This document shows positions 1 to 14,215 of a DNA stretch of 64,000 bases, one piece after another. The first letter of the stretch is position 1; each line of letters starts with the position of its first letter. The DNA is from Oscarella lobularis (lineage: Eukaryota; Porifera; Homoscleromorpha; Homosclerophorida; Oscarellidae). The notes beneath the pieces were generated by a model. That model worked only from the letters and a program-made list of their open reading frames with translations, ran no database searches and had not been told where the DNA came from. Location of the stretch: positions 1,054,001-1,118,000 of the forward strand of contig NC_089184.1 in the NCBI RefSeq assembly GCF_947507565.1, read 5' to 3'. The translations under genes and the position numbers were made by a program.

Positions 1-199
1 TAGAATGTCGCCGACGTACGTCTAAGGATTAAATAAAGAACGCCTGCAGCGAATAAAGTACGTGTATCGCACGTACATATATTGTGTCTCTCCCGTAGCG
101 GACTTTTAGTTCTTTCAGCAGAGTCTGCTCGTCCAGACGCGCCAACGTTGCCAAATCTTCGACCTCGCCGATCGGGGGTCGGCCCACTAGCGAAGCCAT
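1..199 (-). CDS. Second class III-like myosin gene, 5' end only (truncated by window edge)
   Basis: The first coding exon starts at the ATG whose complement is at 197-199. It encodes the N-terminus of a myosin motor ([19 protein letters not shown] and onward to RDTIY). A short intron follows, and then the beginning of exon 2 (TYVGDIL) runs into the left edge. Exon 1, intron 1 and the start of exon 2 match the complete myosin gene at 6053-6253 almost base for base, including the splice sites. This is therefore the head of a head-to-tail tandem duplicate whose remaining exons lie outside the window. The few coding differences are conservative (for example LVG for LAG), so this exon looks intact rather than decayed. 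Whether the whole copy is functional cannot be judged from here. Confidence 0.85.
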
Positions 200-1531
200 A
201 TTCTTCAAATCTGCACTCACTCCAGGTTGTACACCCCCTCACTGGGTATCTTATCATTCATCATCAACTCATGAAATGACGTCCGATTGACTCAGATACT
301 ATGAAAAGCTGCGGAGGAGGAGATCCACAAGGCCGCGAAGGACCGCTTTTGTTTCGGCGGTGGAATTAAACCCCCAAATCGGCTACATCGTTGGGATTCC
401 AATGGTCATTTCAATGCTTATCAACGTTAAGTCACGAGCCTGTCACGAGATAAAAGTCACTCAATTAGCAATCCACAATCCCTAAGTCCACCAAAGATGT
501 TTACTGTGTTGATCCACCTACGCTTCGCACACGCGGGGGCTAGAGTAGATCCGAACCAGCGACAAGCGTCGCTCGTTCTGTCCAAAGCGGATGCCAATCT
601 AATCCCAGGTCCCCTTCGGCTCCCGCGAGACGGGTGCTCAGCTGATGGGTGCCAATGCCTGAAGGGACCGTGGCCCCGCCCCTGCTCATATCCACCACGT
701 CTAACCTGATTACTGAGCTCTGTTTTGATTGGATAGTGCCGGATCGTTAAATGGCTTTTTCGCATGTCTAAGCGCTAGAATAAATTTCCAAAAAATTCGC
801 TAGCGGGTGACGGAGTCTCTTTACTGTAGCTAAACGACGCTGAAAGTGAGTCGTTTCGAATTGGTAGCAGCGTGAATCGACTGCAACGCAAATTCTGCCA
901 CTCGCTTATGGAGTAAGAAGCGTGACGTAAGAAATCGTGGCTCTGGCCTTATTTTCTCGAAGCCTAGAAAAAAAGAAATCCCACTCGACGTCGATTACCA
1001 GGGAGCTCGTATTTTCCTCGCTTGAAGCAGACAGACACTGATTTGTCGCCGATGTGTGCCTCGATTGAGATCGGCGTATCTTCGCGTTTATTAGGTGGGA
1101 GTGGCCTCTTCGGTTCATTCTCCGACGACGCTCATGTTCGTCAGCGGTCTAACAAGTCGATCTGCTCGAGACTGCTCACGACGACGAAATAATACTCGGC
1201 GATCATCGCGCGGCTTGCTCGCAAGCCCAAAAAGGAGACAACGAATCGCTGCCGCCTTTTCTCCCACTGTGCCAAGCCCAATTCGGCGATTATTAGACCT
1301 CTAATGACGTGAACATTCGACTTGTTTATCCGGGGATGCGCAAATCGTGGCGGCTATGTTCCTTCCTCTTTTCTCCCGACCATTTCACTGCCGCTAGAAA
1401 AAAATACGGTTGCATCAGAGATTGCACAGCATACTTTTTCAATGACACCACAAAGAAAAGACGCTCACACATAGCGTTGCAAGACACGACAGAATTCTCA
1501 AAAGCTACAATTGCACCAACGACGTCTCAGC
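200..1531. other. Intergenic spacer between the tandem myosins
   Basis: About 1.3 kb separates the start of the left myosin copy from the stop of the complete copy. It should hold the promoter of the left copy and the 3' UTR of the right copy. TGACGT half-sites occur near 275 and 923. The short open frames here (for example 457-765 and 1309-1686) show no recognisable domain and are not supported as genes. I saw no RNA gene or mobile element. Confidence 0.5.
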
Positions 1532-4500
1532 TTATCGCGGCGGAAGCGGCGGAGCTCCTCCTCCAGTGGGCCCCTTCAATCGAGAACCTCCTGATCGGCT
1601 CGACGCTGGCGCCGCAAAAACGCCACGTTGCTGCCTGGAACGATGAGCCATACCGGGAGATCGTCCGCCGGGACGCGAAACTCTAGCCGAGGTGTCTCGC
1701 GACGACTGAAGCATCTTGGCCTGAAGAAACGCATTCGTCAGGAGTCGCAAGTCTTCTCATTCAATGCCTTACCTGCTGAGATGTCGCCACCAGGTCAGCG
1801 TAGTCGAGTTCCTCGTCGGAATCCTAAAATGCTCGTGGTCGTGCCAAGCTATATGTAAGAACGCCGTCCTTATACCTGCCCGCACGCTACTGTGAGAAGG
1901 TCGCCTTGCTCGTTGATGGGATTTTTCTGATGATACGCCACGAGGGCGGCCAAGTTCTTGTGGACTTTTGGCTCGCCGACGATGATAAACTTGCCGGACG
2001 GAGTCTGGTCTATCATATAATGCTTGCATCGATCAGCGACTCTACATAGATAAAACGAGTGGCTCGACTAAAAGAAAAAGTAGCCAACGCTCTACATACC
2101 TAAAGGAAAGCGAATATCCAAAGCGACTTTCGCTGACGCGAACAATGAAGCAGCCGATGGGCTTGCTGGTGAGCATCTGTTCTGCAGCTCTGCACACATT
2201 TAAGAAACGCTTTGCTCTAGTCTAATTTGCGCCCAAGTGACTAACTGACCGTCTTGTAATGATACCGTGAAACCATTCGTGAAACTGTCCGTTCGCCGTC
2301 GTCGTCTGACTCACCTGCGTCTCCTGAAACCAGCGCACCGAGCTAGAAAAGAATGTGTTGATTTGATTATTTTTAATTATTAACGATTCGTTGCACTTAC
2401 GCGGCTTTGGTTCCCTGTCGACCGAATCTCTTGTTAGGATTCGCCCGCTTAGGAATCACCTCTTCAAATTCATCCAAATCGTCGTCATCTGATTCGTCTG
2501 AGTCCTGAATATAAGAAACTCCGCTAAAACGCGTGCGACATCAAGAAGGACGCACGTACCGGCGGTGGCGGAGGCGGCAGGTCGGCTGTGGACGGAACAA
2601 CAGGAAGCGGCGGTGGAGGAAGCTCTTGCACCGGTTCTGCCTTGGCCTTATCGAAATCTACCACCGTAAGGACAAGTAGCTAAGGATCAAGCACTGTGGC
2701 ACCGTCATCGGCGTACTCTTGGGATTCGCTTTGTCGTGAGCAAGCAATTTCTGCAATTTCTGAGTGACTTTCGCCTCGTTCTTCGAGATGAATTCAAGAA
2801 ACTCTTCAACCGCGGCACGTTGTTTCGCCGCTTCGGCCAGGAGACGTTTGAATCGGCGCTTAGCCAAGAAACCGCGCACGACTGCAAAAATGATGCCGCG
2901 TGCGTTTTGACGAAGAGAAACTCGAGCCTAACTTTTCTGCAAGCGTGTGGCCGCTTGGTGGACTTTTTCTAAGAGATCCGTCAGCGTCTCGACGTGCCAG
3001 TACTTGAGAAAAACTTTGGTTTTTCTAGACGACGAGTCAAACGGGAAGAAAATCTGGCCCCGTCGTCTCACCCAATGTGCCAATTCTTGATGCCGGTTCC
3101 TTCGAGTATGACGCGACAGCTGCAAAACTCGAAACTCAAAAAACATTAAAAAAAATGTGCAAGAAATACAATACCTTGCTCCGTTAGGAACGGTCACCTT
3201 CTTCTTCGCGAGGGTCTTGTATCTAAAAAAGAGACGTTTCCAATAGAAAACAAATTTTTGGTCTCCTTGACTACCTTGTGAAAAACTCTTCAAATGTAGG
3301 CCTCATTGCATATCCTTCGCGTCGAATGCGAGTCGTTTCCAGCATTCCGCAGTAGCTCAGCTAAAAACTCAGTTAGACCAAGCAAGATCAATGGGATACA
3401 AAGTCTCTCCTCACCTGAGCTGTCACGTAGTCATCTTCAAACAGATTGGCACTCTGGGGACAGGAGAGATTAATTCAGGCCGCGCTACAAATGAAGCAAC
3501 GCCGAACCTTTTGCCTGTTCGGTTTGATGCAACGAACGAAATGAGGACTCGCGGCGTTCATCTTTTCCATCAGAATTTCAAGCGAACTCTACATAAAAAA
3601 ACGCCAATCTGTCGTCCAACATTTCAATTGAGTATAAACCTCACTTTAAATTGGCCTCCCACTGTCATCACTTTTCTCACGCTCTTTCCTGCAGCGGGCG
3701 CTTTTTTGGCCAACTTAGACAAGACAATCCATCAATGCGTAACGCAAGTAGAAAGTAGTTACCGCTCGGCTTTGCATGCGCGTCTTTCTCGCTCCCTTGT
3801 CGCGACGACTCTGCAAAGCCAACGTCCCCGTTCTTGTAATCGTCCCTGGAGTCGAAATCAAATAAACTGAGTACACGGGGTGAGAAGGTCATCCGGTCGA
3901 ACCTCTGAATATGTGACTCAACAGCCCATTTTTGCTAATCTGAAGCATTTCGACGACGCCACCTGGCAACGTGTCCCTGTTCTTCTCCAAGAAGCCGGTT
4001 GCGTCATATTCCACCTAAAAAGACAACGCTAGTGGACGAAGGTCACCGTCTTCTCGTTAACTGCACCTTTCCAGCGTAGTGAGACAGCGTGAAAAGAGTG
4101 CTTCGCGTGTCCTTGGCTCGCGCAAAGAACGGCAATTTTTTGAAGTTTGTGTGCGACTTCTCCAAAAAGCTTAGATCAGTCGCCTGCGGAAAGTGACTCT
4201 CTTCGTCCAGCAAAGCAAGAAAGCCAATCGGCTTCTTCATAAAGAATTCCTAAGGAAAAAAACCCGATTTACTTCTCTACACTCTACTCTTTCAATTTTA
4301 TTTACCAGAATAGGTTTGTTGTCTTCGTATGTGATCTTGGTTGCGTCGATGCCTTCCTTCTTATATTCTTCGAGCTCCATTTTGAAAATGTGCTACGTTC
4401 GTTTCGCTTATTGATATATGTATTCAAGGATTTTTTCGAAGCTCACCTCGTTGAAGAAGTACTGAAGTTGTTCGTTCGCCAGATTGATGCAGGCCTGCTC

Positions 4501-6253
4501 GAAACTGTTCTGATCGAAATTCTCAAACCCAAAAATGTCAAGAATTCCTAATATAAATTCAAACTAAAACCCGGGTATTCGTCGCTCTCTCTTGTACCTA
4601 TCTCAACTATGTCAGTTTGAGAGACTTTGGTCTCCGGAGCCAAAAGGGTATTCACCCTGTTCACAATCCAACTGAACAAACGGCCGTAAACGGCTTTAGC
4701 AATGGCATCGCGAGCATCTGAACGCAGTAAAATATGAGAAGAATTCTAGAGAACAGACCCTCGAAAAAAACCTGAGGCCCTCTGAACGCCAAGATTGCGT
4801 CTGATTTGCTCTCCCCTCGTGACCGTCACGCTGACGGTCATCGTATCGGCCAGCTGCATTGGATCCAATCCAAAGAGAAACTATAGTTTTTCTATGAGAA
4901 ATCAAAGTGGCTAGCGACAAAGCGACGATCCGCACCGCAGCGTGCTTCAGTGGCCCGTCGGGATCGGACACCATGGAACGATCAGCGTCACCTTCAAATC
5001 TCACATTTCCAAGATTGAGAAGTCCGCCGAGAGCGACAAAGAGATTCTCTTGCTCCTAGAGATAAAAGGACAGTCAGAGAAGACTCCCTTACTTTCTTTC
5101 CCGTCTCACTTCAGCCAAGAATCCCACTATGTCCATGGCCGTCTGCAGGGCGTCGTAACCATTGCTGAGCTCTTTTTTGTAGCGTTTCAACGGACTTGAT
5201 CCATTGGAAAGGTATCTGCTTGCAGTAGAAAATTGAAAGAATTTTTTTGACAGTCTCTCTCCACCTCTGATCGTCCGGATTGCCGAGTTTGTACTTCTGC
5301 TGTTCCTCGCCGTCCAAGCCAGCAAAGAGATAATAGAAAATGTGAAAGTTTCGTTCGCCCGGCGCCTGACGCACGACTCGCGATTTTTCCAACAGATATT
5401 CCGATATTTTGGCTCCCAGTACTAGAAAAAAAAATCAATCAGCAATTGACTCAGAAGCAAGCCAAAACGAGGATCGACCCCCTTACTCTGGCCTTGACGA
5501 CTGAATTTCAGCTGGATGTACTTTCCAAACCGACTCGAATTGTCGTTCATCACCGTCTGCGCGTTTCCGAACGACTCGAGAAGCGGATTGACCTACGATA
5601 ACGGTCTCAGACGAGAAATCGTTGCGGGGGGTCTCCTCGCCTGGATAATTTTCTGTTCTAGAGTCGATTTGCCCTGGCACAGATCAATTAGGTGCGATAT
5701 CATGTACTTTGCCGATTCGGTCTTTCCGGCGCCCGATTCGCCGCTAAAATGAAAGGGGTTCCCACACACGAATCAGGAACGGGGGCCCCCGGCCCACGCT
5801 ATTCTACCTGACTACACAGCACTGGTTTCGCTGCGAGTCGAGCATGGAGTGATAGGAAGCGTCGGCGATCGCAAAGATGTGCGGTGGCACCTGCGACTTG
5901 TGCGCCCGTCGATAGACAGCCGTGTGCTAAAGAAAAGTGAAGGATGGGCGTGGCAAGGAAGAGGAACCTTGGGGCGATACAGCGAAAGAAAACCAGTCTT
6001 CTTACTTTCTTGTCGTAAATGGTAAGCGTCTTGAAAGGGTTCACTGCTACTAGAATGTCGCCAACGTACGTCTAAGAGTAAATAAAGAACGTCTGGTTAC
6101 GAAACGAAACGAAGCGAGTGTCGCGCGTACGTATATCGTGTCTCTCCCGTAGCGGACTTTGAGCTCTTTCAGCAGAGTCTGCTCGTCGAGACGCGCCAAC
6201 GTCGCCAAATCTTCGACCTCGCCGATCGGAGGTCTTCCCGCTAGCGACGCCAT
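1532..6253 (-). CDS. Class III-like unconventional myosin with IQ motif, proline-rich linker and C-terminal SH2 domain
   Basis: Complete multi-exon gene. It starts directly with a motor domain and no N-terminal kinase. Visible motor motifs are [13 protein letters not shown], the P-loop [10 protein letters not shown] (about 5700), switch [11 protein letters not shown], switch [10 protein letters not shown], the [11 protein letters not shown] segment and the HFVRCIKPN actin-binding region. Local sequence is closest to class III myosins of the families I know. An IQ motif ([14 protein letters not shown], about 2870) follows. Next comes a linker of acidic residues and prolines (about 2440-2640). 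A full SH2 domain at about 2270-1880 begins WFHGIITRR, has the phosphotyrosine-binding arginine in FIVRVSES, and ends near [11 protein letters not shown]. The tail holds an ITIM-like LDYADL motif and ends with the SH3-ligand-like APPLPPR. The start ATG is at 6253. eEF2 lies 216 bases upstream on the same strand. Class assignment is moderately sure; motor, IQ and SH2 are clear. Confidence 0.92.
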
Positions 6254-6405
6254 TCAAAATTCTAAGAGCTAGACGACGGGAGCGAATTCGGACAGATAGG
6301 CGTCACGAGAACCTCGTCTCGTCTCGTGGGTTGCTCGCCACGCCCTGCGAATTATGAGCTATTTTGAGCTCACACACATAATAATAATACGCAAAAAAAC
6401 GAGCG

Positions 6406-6411
6406 TTTATT
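6406..6411 (-). terminator. Polyadenylation signal of eEF2
   Basis: A canonical AATAAA on the minus strand lies 59 bases past the eEF2 stop codon, within the 216-base gap before the myosin start. Such a tight position fits the compact genome. Confidence 0.55.
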
Positions 6412-6469
6412 TACGTGCTTTTTCTTCTACACGAAAATTGACTGTTTTGATTCGTCATTCACCCTCTTC

Positions 6470-9912
<3,443 letters not shown>

Positions 9913-10044
9913 GATCGGTTCTTTGCAGTCAACGATGGGACCCAACGAACGGTGATGGTTTCTCGTGGACGGTCACGATGAGAGAGACTGATCATACGGG
10001 AGTCGTGTGAGGTCACTCGTTCGCGATGTCACGCAACCCTATAA

Positions 10045-10052
10045 TGACGTCA
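10045..10052. promoter_or_regulatory. CRE-like palindrome TGACGTCA upstream of eEF2
   Basis: A perfect cAMP-response-element palindrome lies 133 bases upstream of the eEF2 ATG. Similar sites occur close to the UBE2Q, VPS34 and ALDH7A1 starts. Function is inferred from sequence only. Confidence 0.35.
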
Positions 10053-10073
10053 GTTCATTTATTCACTACGCAG

Positions 10074-10231
10074 AGACCCGCAAAATATCAATTGACAATA
10101 TGATGGCAATAGCCCAGGCTTCAATCGAACGCGTGAGTGCAGGGAGTAAACTATACTCTCTTACCAACTACTGGAATACAATCTCTGATGACGGCAAACG
10201 ACTGGTCGCAGATCATTTAGTGACGCTTCAG
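10074..10231 (+). other. Isolated exon-like open segment, unrecognised
   Basis: Between eEF2 and cathepsin H, a plus-strand segment is open, has protein-like composition (it contains KISIDNMMAIAQASIERV and TNYWNTISDDGKRLVADH), and is bounded by an acceptor-like CGCAG and a donor-like CAG|GTGCGC. No further exon was found on either side. A roughly 20-base direct repeat, GAGAGACTGATC followed by an imperfect tail, occurs near 9978 and near 10262 and flanks it. It may be a relic exon of a moved or lost gene, or an exon of a larger gene I cannot assemble. I do not recognise the protein. Confidence 0.3.
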
Positions 10232-10347
10232 GTGCGCCGACCTTCCGTGAAAATGACAACTAGAGAGACTGATCGTATGAGAAAACGGCACTCACAAACA
10301 TACATAACATACAAACGTTGACATAAAATACAAGCTCACATTTACGC

Positions 10348-12057
10348 AACTAAGCGCTTAGACAATAGGATAGGAAGCACATTCTGCCAAGCCACACATA
10401 TTCGTTCCTCGTTCCATCCAAAAATACCTGTTGAGACAACATCATTAGTACTAACTGGAAATTTCTCTCGACGGTCTTCACCCGTTCATTCCCCATGATG
10501 CACCCCAAGAATTCTTCACAATCCAGTACTTCTGTCCGTCATCCGTTTCGCCATAGCCGACGGCAAGAACTAAAAACGTAGGCAATGTACCAAAGGGAGT
10601 GTATCTGGATAAAGAACTGTGCACCAGCGTGATTGACTGATGATGCGTCTTTGTGACATTCGTCGCTAACAAGAAGTCAATTTCTTCAATTCTTGGAGTC
10701 GCTTTCCTTTAAAAGTATTACCTCTTATACACGCCTTTTTTGTAGCTCGAGAAGTCTTTCACTACGTCGTAAGCAATGCTGACTGGTCCATTCAATGCAA
10801 CACATCTAACTATTTCCTCTTCATCTCCCTAATCAATAAACGTATCAGCCACTTTATGACTATACATGAAAATAAAGCACTTTGGTAATGTTGAATGAAG
10901 ATTTAACAGTAGCAGCAACTTTGCTGAGATTGAACTTACACTTGGAATCCTAAATAGAACATAATTTAGATTCTTTCTTTGATTTTGAACTAGAGAATCA
11001 CCTTGCCTACGTAAGGATAGTCTTCCTCTGATTCAATGCCTTTGTTGTAATGAATGTACTCAAAAGCGTGAGAAGGCAAACCTCTTTCGTACATAATATA
11101 GTGAAAAATAAAATTCCGTCGGTTACTGTTTACCCGTCACATCCGTTGTTATCAAAATTACCGGCACAATCAACCAAATTCTGCTCAGACTAAATAGCAA
11201 TGTAAAATGTTTAGAAAAAAGTATGAGCACCGGTACCTACCAATGACACCAGATCTCCTGTTGCCAAAGCATGATGGCATTCCAAAGCACCAGTTGTGGA
11301 AAATGTCCAGCAACTTCCACACCTCCCCTAAGTCCACATCTAAAATAATTGAAATTTCCTCCTTGTTCAAAGCACCTGGTTCTTTACAGGCGTGACAATG
11401 CCTCTTGTCCTCCAATCAATTGACCTCGGCAAGTTTGCGTGATAACCAACGTGGAGTCCTTGGTGATTCGTTGCTGAGCAATTCTTTGCGTGTGTGTAGT
11501 TGTTACATGGGGCATTGCTCATCCCTCCTGACTTACCTGAGGGCTTGTGATAAGATAAAATTTCTTGAATTCCTCAAATTCCATATCCGAGAAGGCATTC
11601 AAGCCTCCTACACACCGTCACGCTATCACTCCTCCCTACTCTCTGTCTATAGGCAGTCGTACTTTCGTAACTGGTTCCATTTTTGGCGTTGTGTTCGTTA
11701 ATTTCAGCGAGATTTCTCTCGAAAATTTTCTCGCGCTTCAGCAGCTCTTCCTTTGTTTCGTAGCTCTTATTGTGCTAGTGTAGGTTGGAATTACGACTAG
11801 ATCCGGTGAGTCATCGGGGCGACCGCGTTGGAGTGCAACTCCAACGCAGCTGTACTAGCTTCGCGGAACAAGAGAGCGGGGTAGCTAACCTCTTTCATCC
11901 ACTTCAGAAACGATTCGCTGCGGACATCCTGCGCACCTGAATAAGAGCAGTTTCTAGCTGTAGCCTAGTTGTAGCCTAGCTGCATGCACAAAATTGTCGT
12001 ACAAACGGGTCCTAGAGCAATTGCAAACGCCAAAAGGAACGGCAGTCGACTGGCCAT
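10348..12057 (-). CDS. CTSH: Cathepsin H-like cysteine protease (papain family C1A)
   Basis: Lysosomal aminopeptidase-type cysteine protease, complete from signal peptide to stop. The first exon encodes a hydrophobic signal peptide ([16 protein letters not shown]). The propeptide shows an ERFNAQ-like helix ([15 protein letters not shown]) and [15 protein letters not shown]. The octapeptide KNCSAT corresponds to the cathepsin H mini-chain (EPQNCSAT in mammals), which is the feature that separates this family from cathepsins L and B. The catalytic cysteine is in GSCWTFST, the histidine in VNHAVLAVGYG and the asparagine in [22 protein letters not shown] and the ending [14 protein letters not shown] also match cathepsin H and plant aleurains. 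Introns are short, and several exon borders were placed by homology. Confidence 0.94.
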
Positions 12058-12606
12058 TGTTCTTTTTGTCCGGGTCCTACCAAGTGTGGCAACACCTAGC
12101 TTGGCAACCGCAATGAATGATTTGATAGAAATCGCTGAAAAACAAGTCATTGGAGAATCAAAAGAAAAAACAGGTATCCTATTCTGCAACCTAAGCCCAA
12201 TATTTGTCTGCTCTCTAGGCGTTTTGCTTCTACTGCTAAAATCGCTCGAATTTGATGCAAAGTACAAACACGGCAATATTTACTGCCAAATCACTCAATA
12301 ATGGCTTTGATATAGTAATCTAGAGTCGGAAGCCTTCATTGAAGCGACTGTAGGAGGTCACTTCCTGTCCCGTTGCCCAACCAACTCTTTACCATGCGCG
12401 AAACACGCCTTATTAACTGTACATGCGCTAAAATTTAGTTTACATTTGGAACATTCATTCGTGACACTGTACAGGTCGACCCAGACGCGAGAAGTTCCGA
12501 TTTTGTCCGACTAGGCCTTACAAAACTATCGGAATTCGGCAATGATTTTGAAAATTTAGCGAAAGGTGACGTAGAATGTAACTTCGCTGAGGTCTGATAA
12601 ACATAC
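12058..12606. other. Sparse region upstream of cathepsin H
   Basis: This stretch holds the promoter side of the cathepsin H gene. Beyond that I see no convincing coding exon, RNA gene or mobile element. Confidence 0.3.
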
Positions 12607-12964
12607 CAGCAGCAACGTCATAAAATACTACGAGTACTTCAATTAGACTAGCGAATTGCAAAGAAATGTGGAGCTGCGCAATTCCAGCAACGAGGTACCA
12701 TGATAAAAAACACATGCACCAAAGTGCCTTCGTGAAGAGAAAGTGTAGGTAGTAGCAACCGTGGATCTCTTCGTCAAATTCTTTGACGGATCGTTTGGCT
12801 ACTCTCACAAAGTAAGTCAAACTATATAAACCATGCTTTTTACAATTAATTAATAGTCTGCGCAGCCAACCTTTAGATCTACCGACGAAGTACGTTACTG
12901 TCTCTTTCCACGAATAATATCAACTGATCCAAGATTGGATCATAACGGGCGAGTTTTGTCAGAA
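12607..12964 (-). CDS. Two-exon fragment of an unrecognised membrane protein gene
   Basis: Two minus-strand exons, 12883-12964 and 12607 to about 12820, are joined by a GTAGAT...TATATAG intron with matching phase. The upstream part reads TKLARYDPILDQLILFVERD. It continues through RLTYFVRVAKRSVKEFDEE into two hydrophobic stretches (ALWCMCFLSWYLVAGIAQLH and FASLIEVLVVFYDVAAG). A clean donor (GCTG|GTATGT) ends the second exon, so more exons are expected towards 12.1-12.6 kb, but none could be assigned. The charged-then-two-hydrophobic-segments layout suggests part of a multi-pass membrane protein. It could be a live gene of a fast-evolving family or a degraded copy. I do not recognise the family. 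Confidence 0.35.
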
Positions 12965-13028
12965 CTAGAAGTTTCTACGTCTTTTCTAGCTGTCCATGTA
13001 GACTAATTCTTTTTCCTCAACGTGTCAG

Positions 13029-13585
13029 CCATCCTCCTTGGATTCCATTTAAAAATAAAGCCACTCTTAGCTACGCTAAAGGTAGCGTTATTGAATGCTA
13101 CTAATCAGAAACCTATAATTTTGTTTATTATTGCTACGTGTACATTCAAACAGAAAAACTCAATTTTTGCAGATAGTCAAGACAACCGAGGACCAATCTT
13201 GCATTCAAGCCTAGTTCGTACTAGTACCACCGTCAGTAAAAGGTGAGGAACCATTAGGTTTTTTTTTAAAAAATAATTTTGTTCGTTGTAAGCAGACTAC
13301 AACGTCTGAGGGAAAATCTCGACAAACAAACTTGCAAAGACCAGAGGTTGCAATTCTTAGCAGAAGTTGTAACGGGAGAGTTGGAATTCGAAGACAAAAC
13401 ACCCGAACCCCAGTTTCTCACAGGTTAGATGGTACTGTACGTAGACGTCTAATGATTTACAAATGACAATAGCTGATGGGTCCGAGTCAAGTGCAAGTAG
13501 AGTCGTAATACTACGTCCCTTGCAGCATGAACGCAGCCATCAGAGTGGTGACCGTCTGACGGCAAAAATCACGAGGAACCAATAG
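13029..13585 (+). CDS. Unrecognised plus-strand gene, last four exons
   Basis: Four exons (13029-13081, 13173-13242, 13296-13423, 13473-13585) connect in consistent phase with GT donors and AG acceptors. They run from HPPWIPFKNKATLSYAKD through LQRLRENLDKQTCKDQRL and LAEVVTGELEFEDKTPEP to a stop after SGDRLTAKITRNQ. No start codon or 5' exons were identified. Composition is charged and hydrophilic with no signal peptide or membrane segment, and no family was recognised. Phase agreement across three introns is the main support. Transcript data could easily overturn this model. Confidence 0.35.
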
Positions 13586-13745
13586 TGTTCTGCTGCACGT
13601 ACGTCATAGATTTAGCATATGACATACGCCACTCGTGTATTAGATTAGCGAGACGCGTGAGAACGCTGCACTCGACTGCTGCGCACGGCAAAAACAATTC
13701 TAGCGAGCTTTTAGAACGCTAATTCTCTGTTAATCAAAACCAAAA

Positions 13746-14050
13746 ATGTGCAAGTGGTCTTCTGGCTGTGGTTCCAGTTCAACTGTAAGGCCACTGATTG
13801 ACCTCTGAGCCACCACGGCCAAATTTAAGACCCCCCGGGCGACTATTCACTCGATCGCCTTCCTATAGATGAATTGCAAAAGCTGTGGCACGGTTATGTG
13901 CAAGCAATGCCATCGCAACATTGCTGACGGGACCCCAGTTCTTGCGGGCAATGCAGGTACACAAACAACTACATTACGAGGCGCTCGATCAGGCAACGTA
14001 TCCTAATTCACGAAGGGGCATGCGGAAAATGCAAGAAGAACTTTCGCTAA
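13746..14050 (+). CDS. Small Cys-rich, probably zinc-binding protein, unrecognised
   Basis: A compact three-exon model encodes about 53 residues. Exon 1 begins at the ATG at 13746 (MCKWSSGCGSSST) and ends at GTAAGG. Exon 2 starts after CCTATAG and reads MNCKSCGTVMCKQCHRNIA before a GTACAC donor. Exon 3 gives GACGKCKKNFR and a stop. Three or four CxxC pairs plus a CxxCH arrangement suggest one or two zinc ribbons. The first intron is well bounded; the last acceptor (CACGAAG) has a weak pyrimidine tract. No relative came to mind. It sits alone in a gene-poor gap upstream of ALDH7A1's 3' end, convergent with it. Confidence 0.45.
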
Positions 14051-14215
14051 GGGACAAGGCAGCTTCAGCAAACAAAACGAGACTTACTGGAAAACGAAAT
14101 GCTGGCTGGCTGGTTGCATGCATGGCTTTTACGTACTAGCTGCACGTGTTTGGCAAGAAAGCGTTTAGGTAACATTCGATGTGCCTGAAAGCACCGCACA
14201 GTGCATGCCATCGCC

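Noticed and set aside
1-199. Left myosin fragment as a processed pseudogene or retrocopy
   Set aside because: It keeps intron 1 and both splice sites, so it is a DNA-level duplicate.
457-765. Possible small gene between the myosin copies
   Set aside because: Short overlapping frames on both strands, no splice support, no protein-like pattern.
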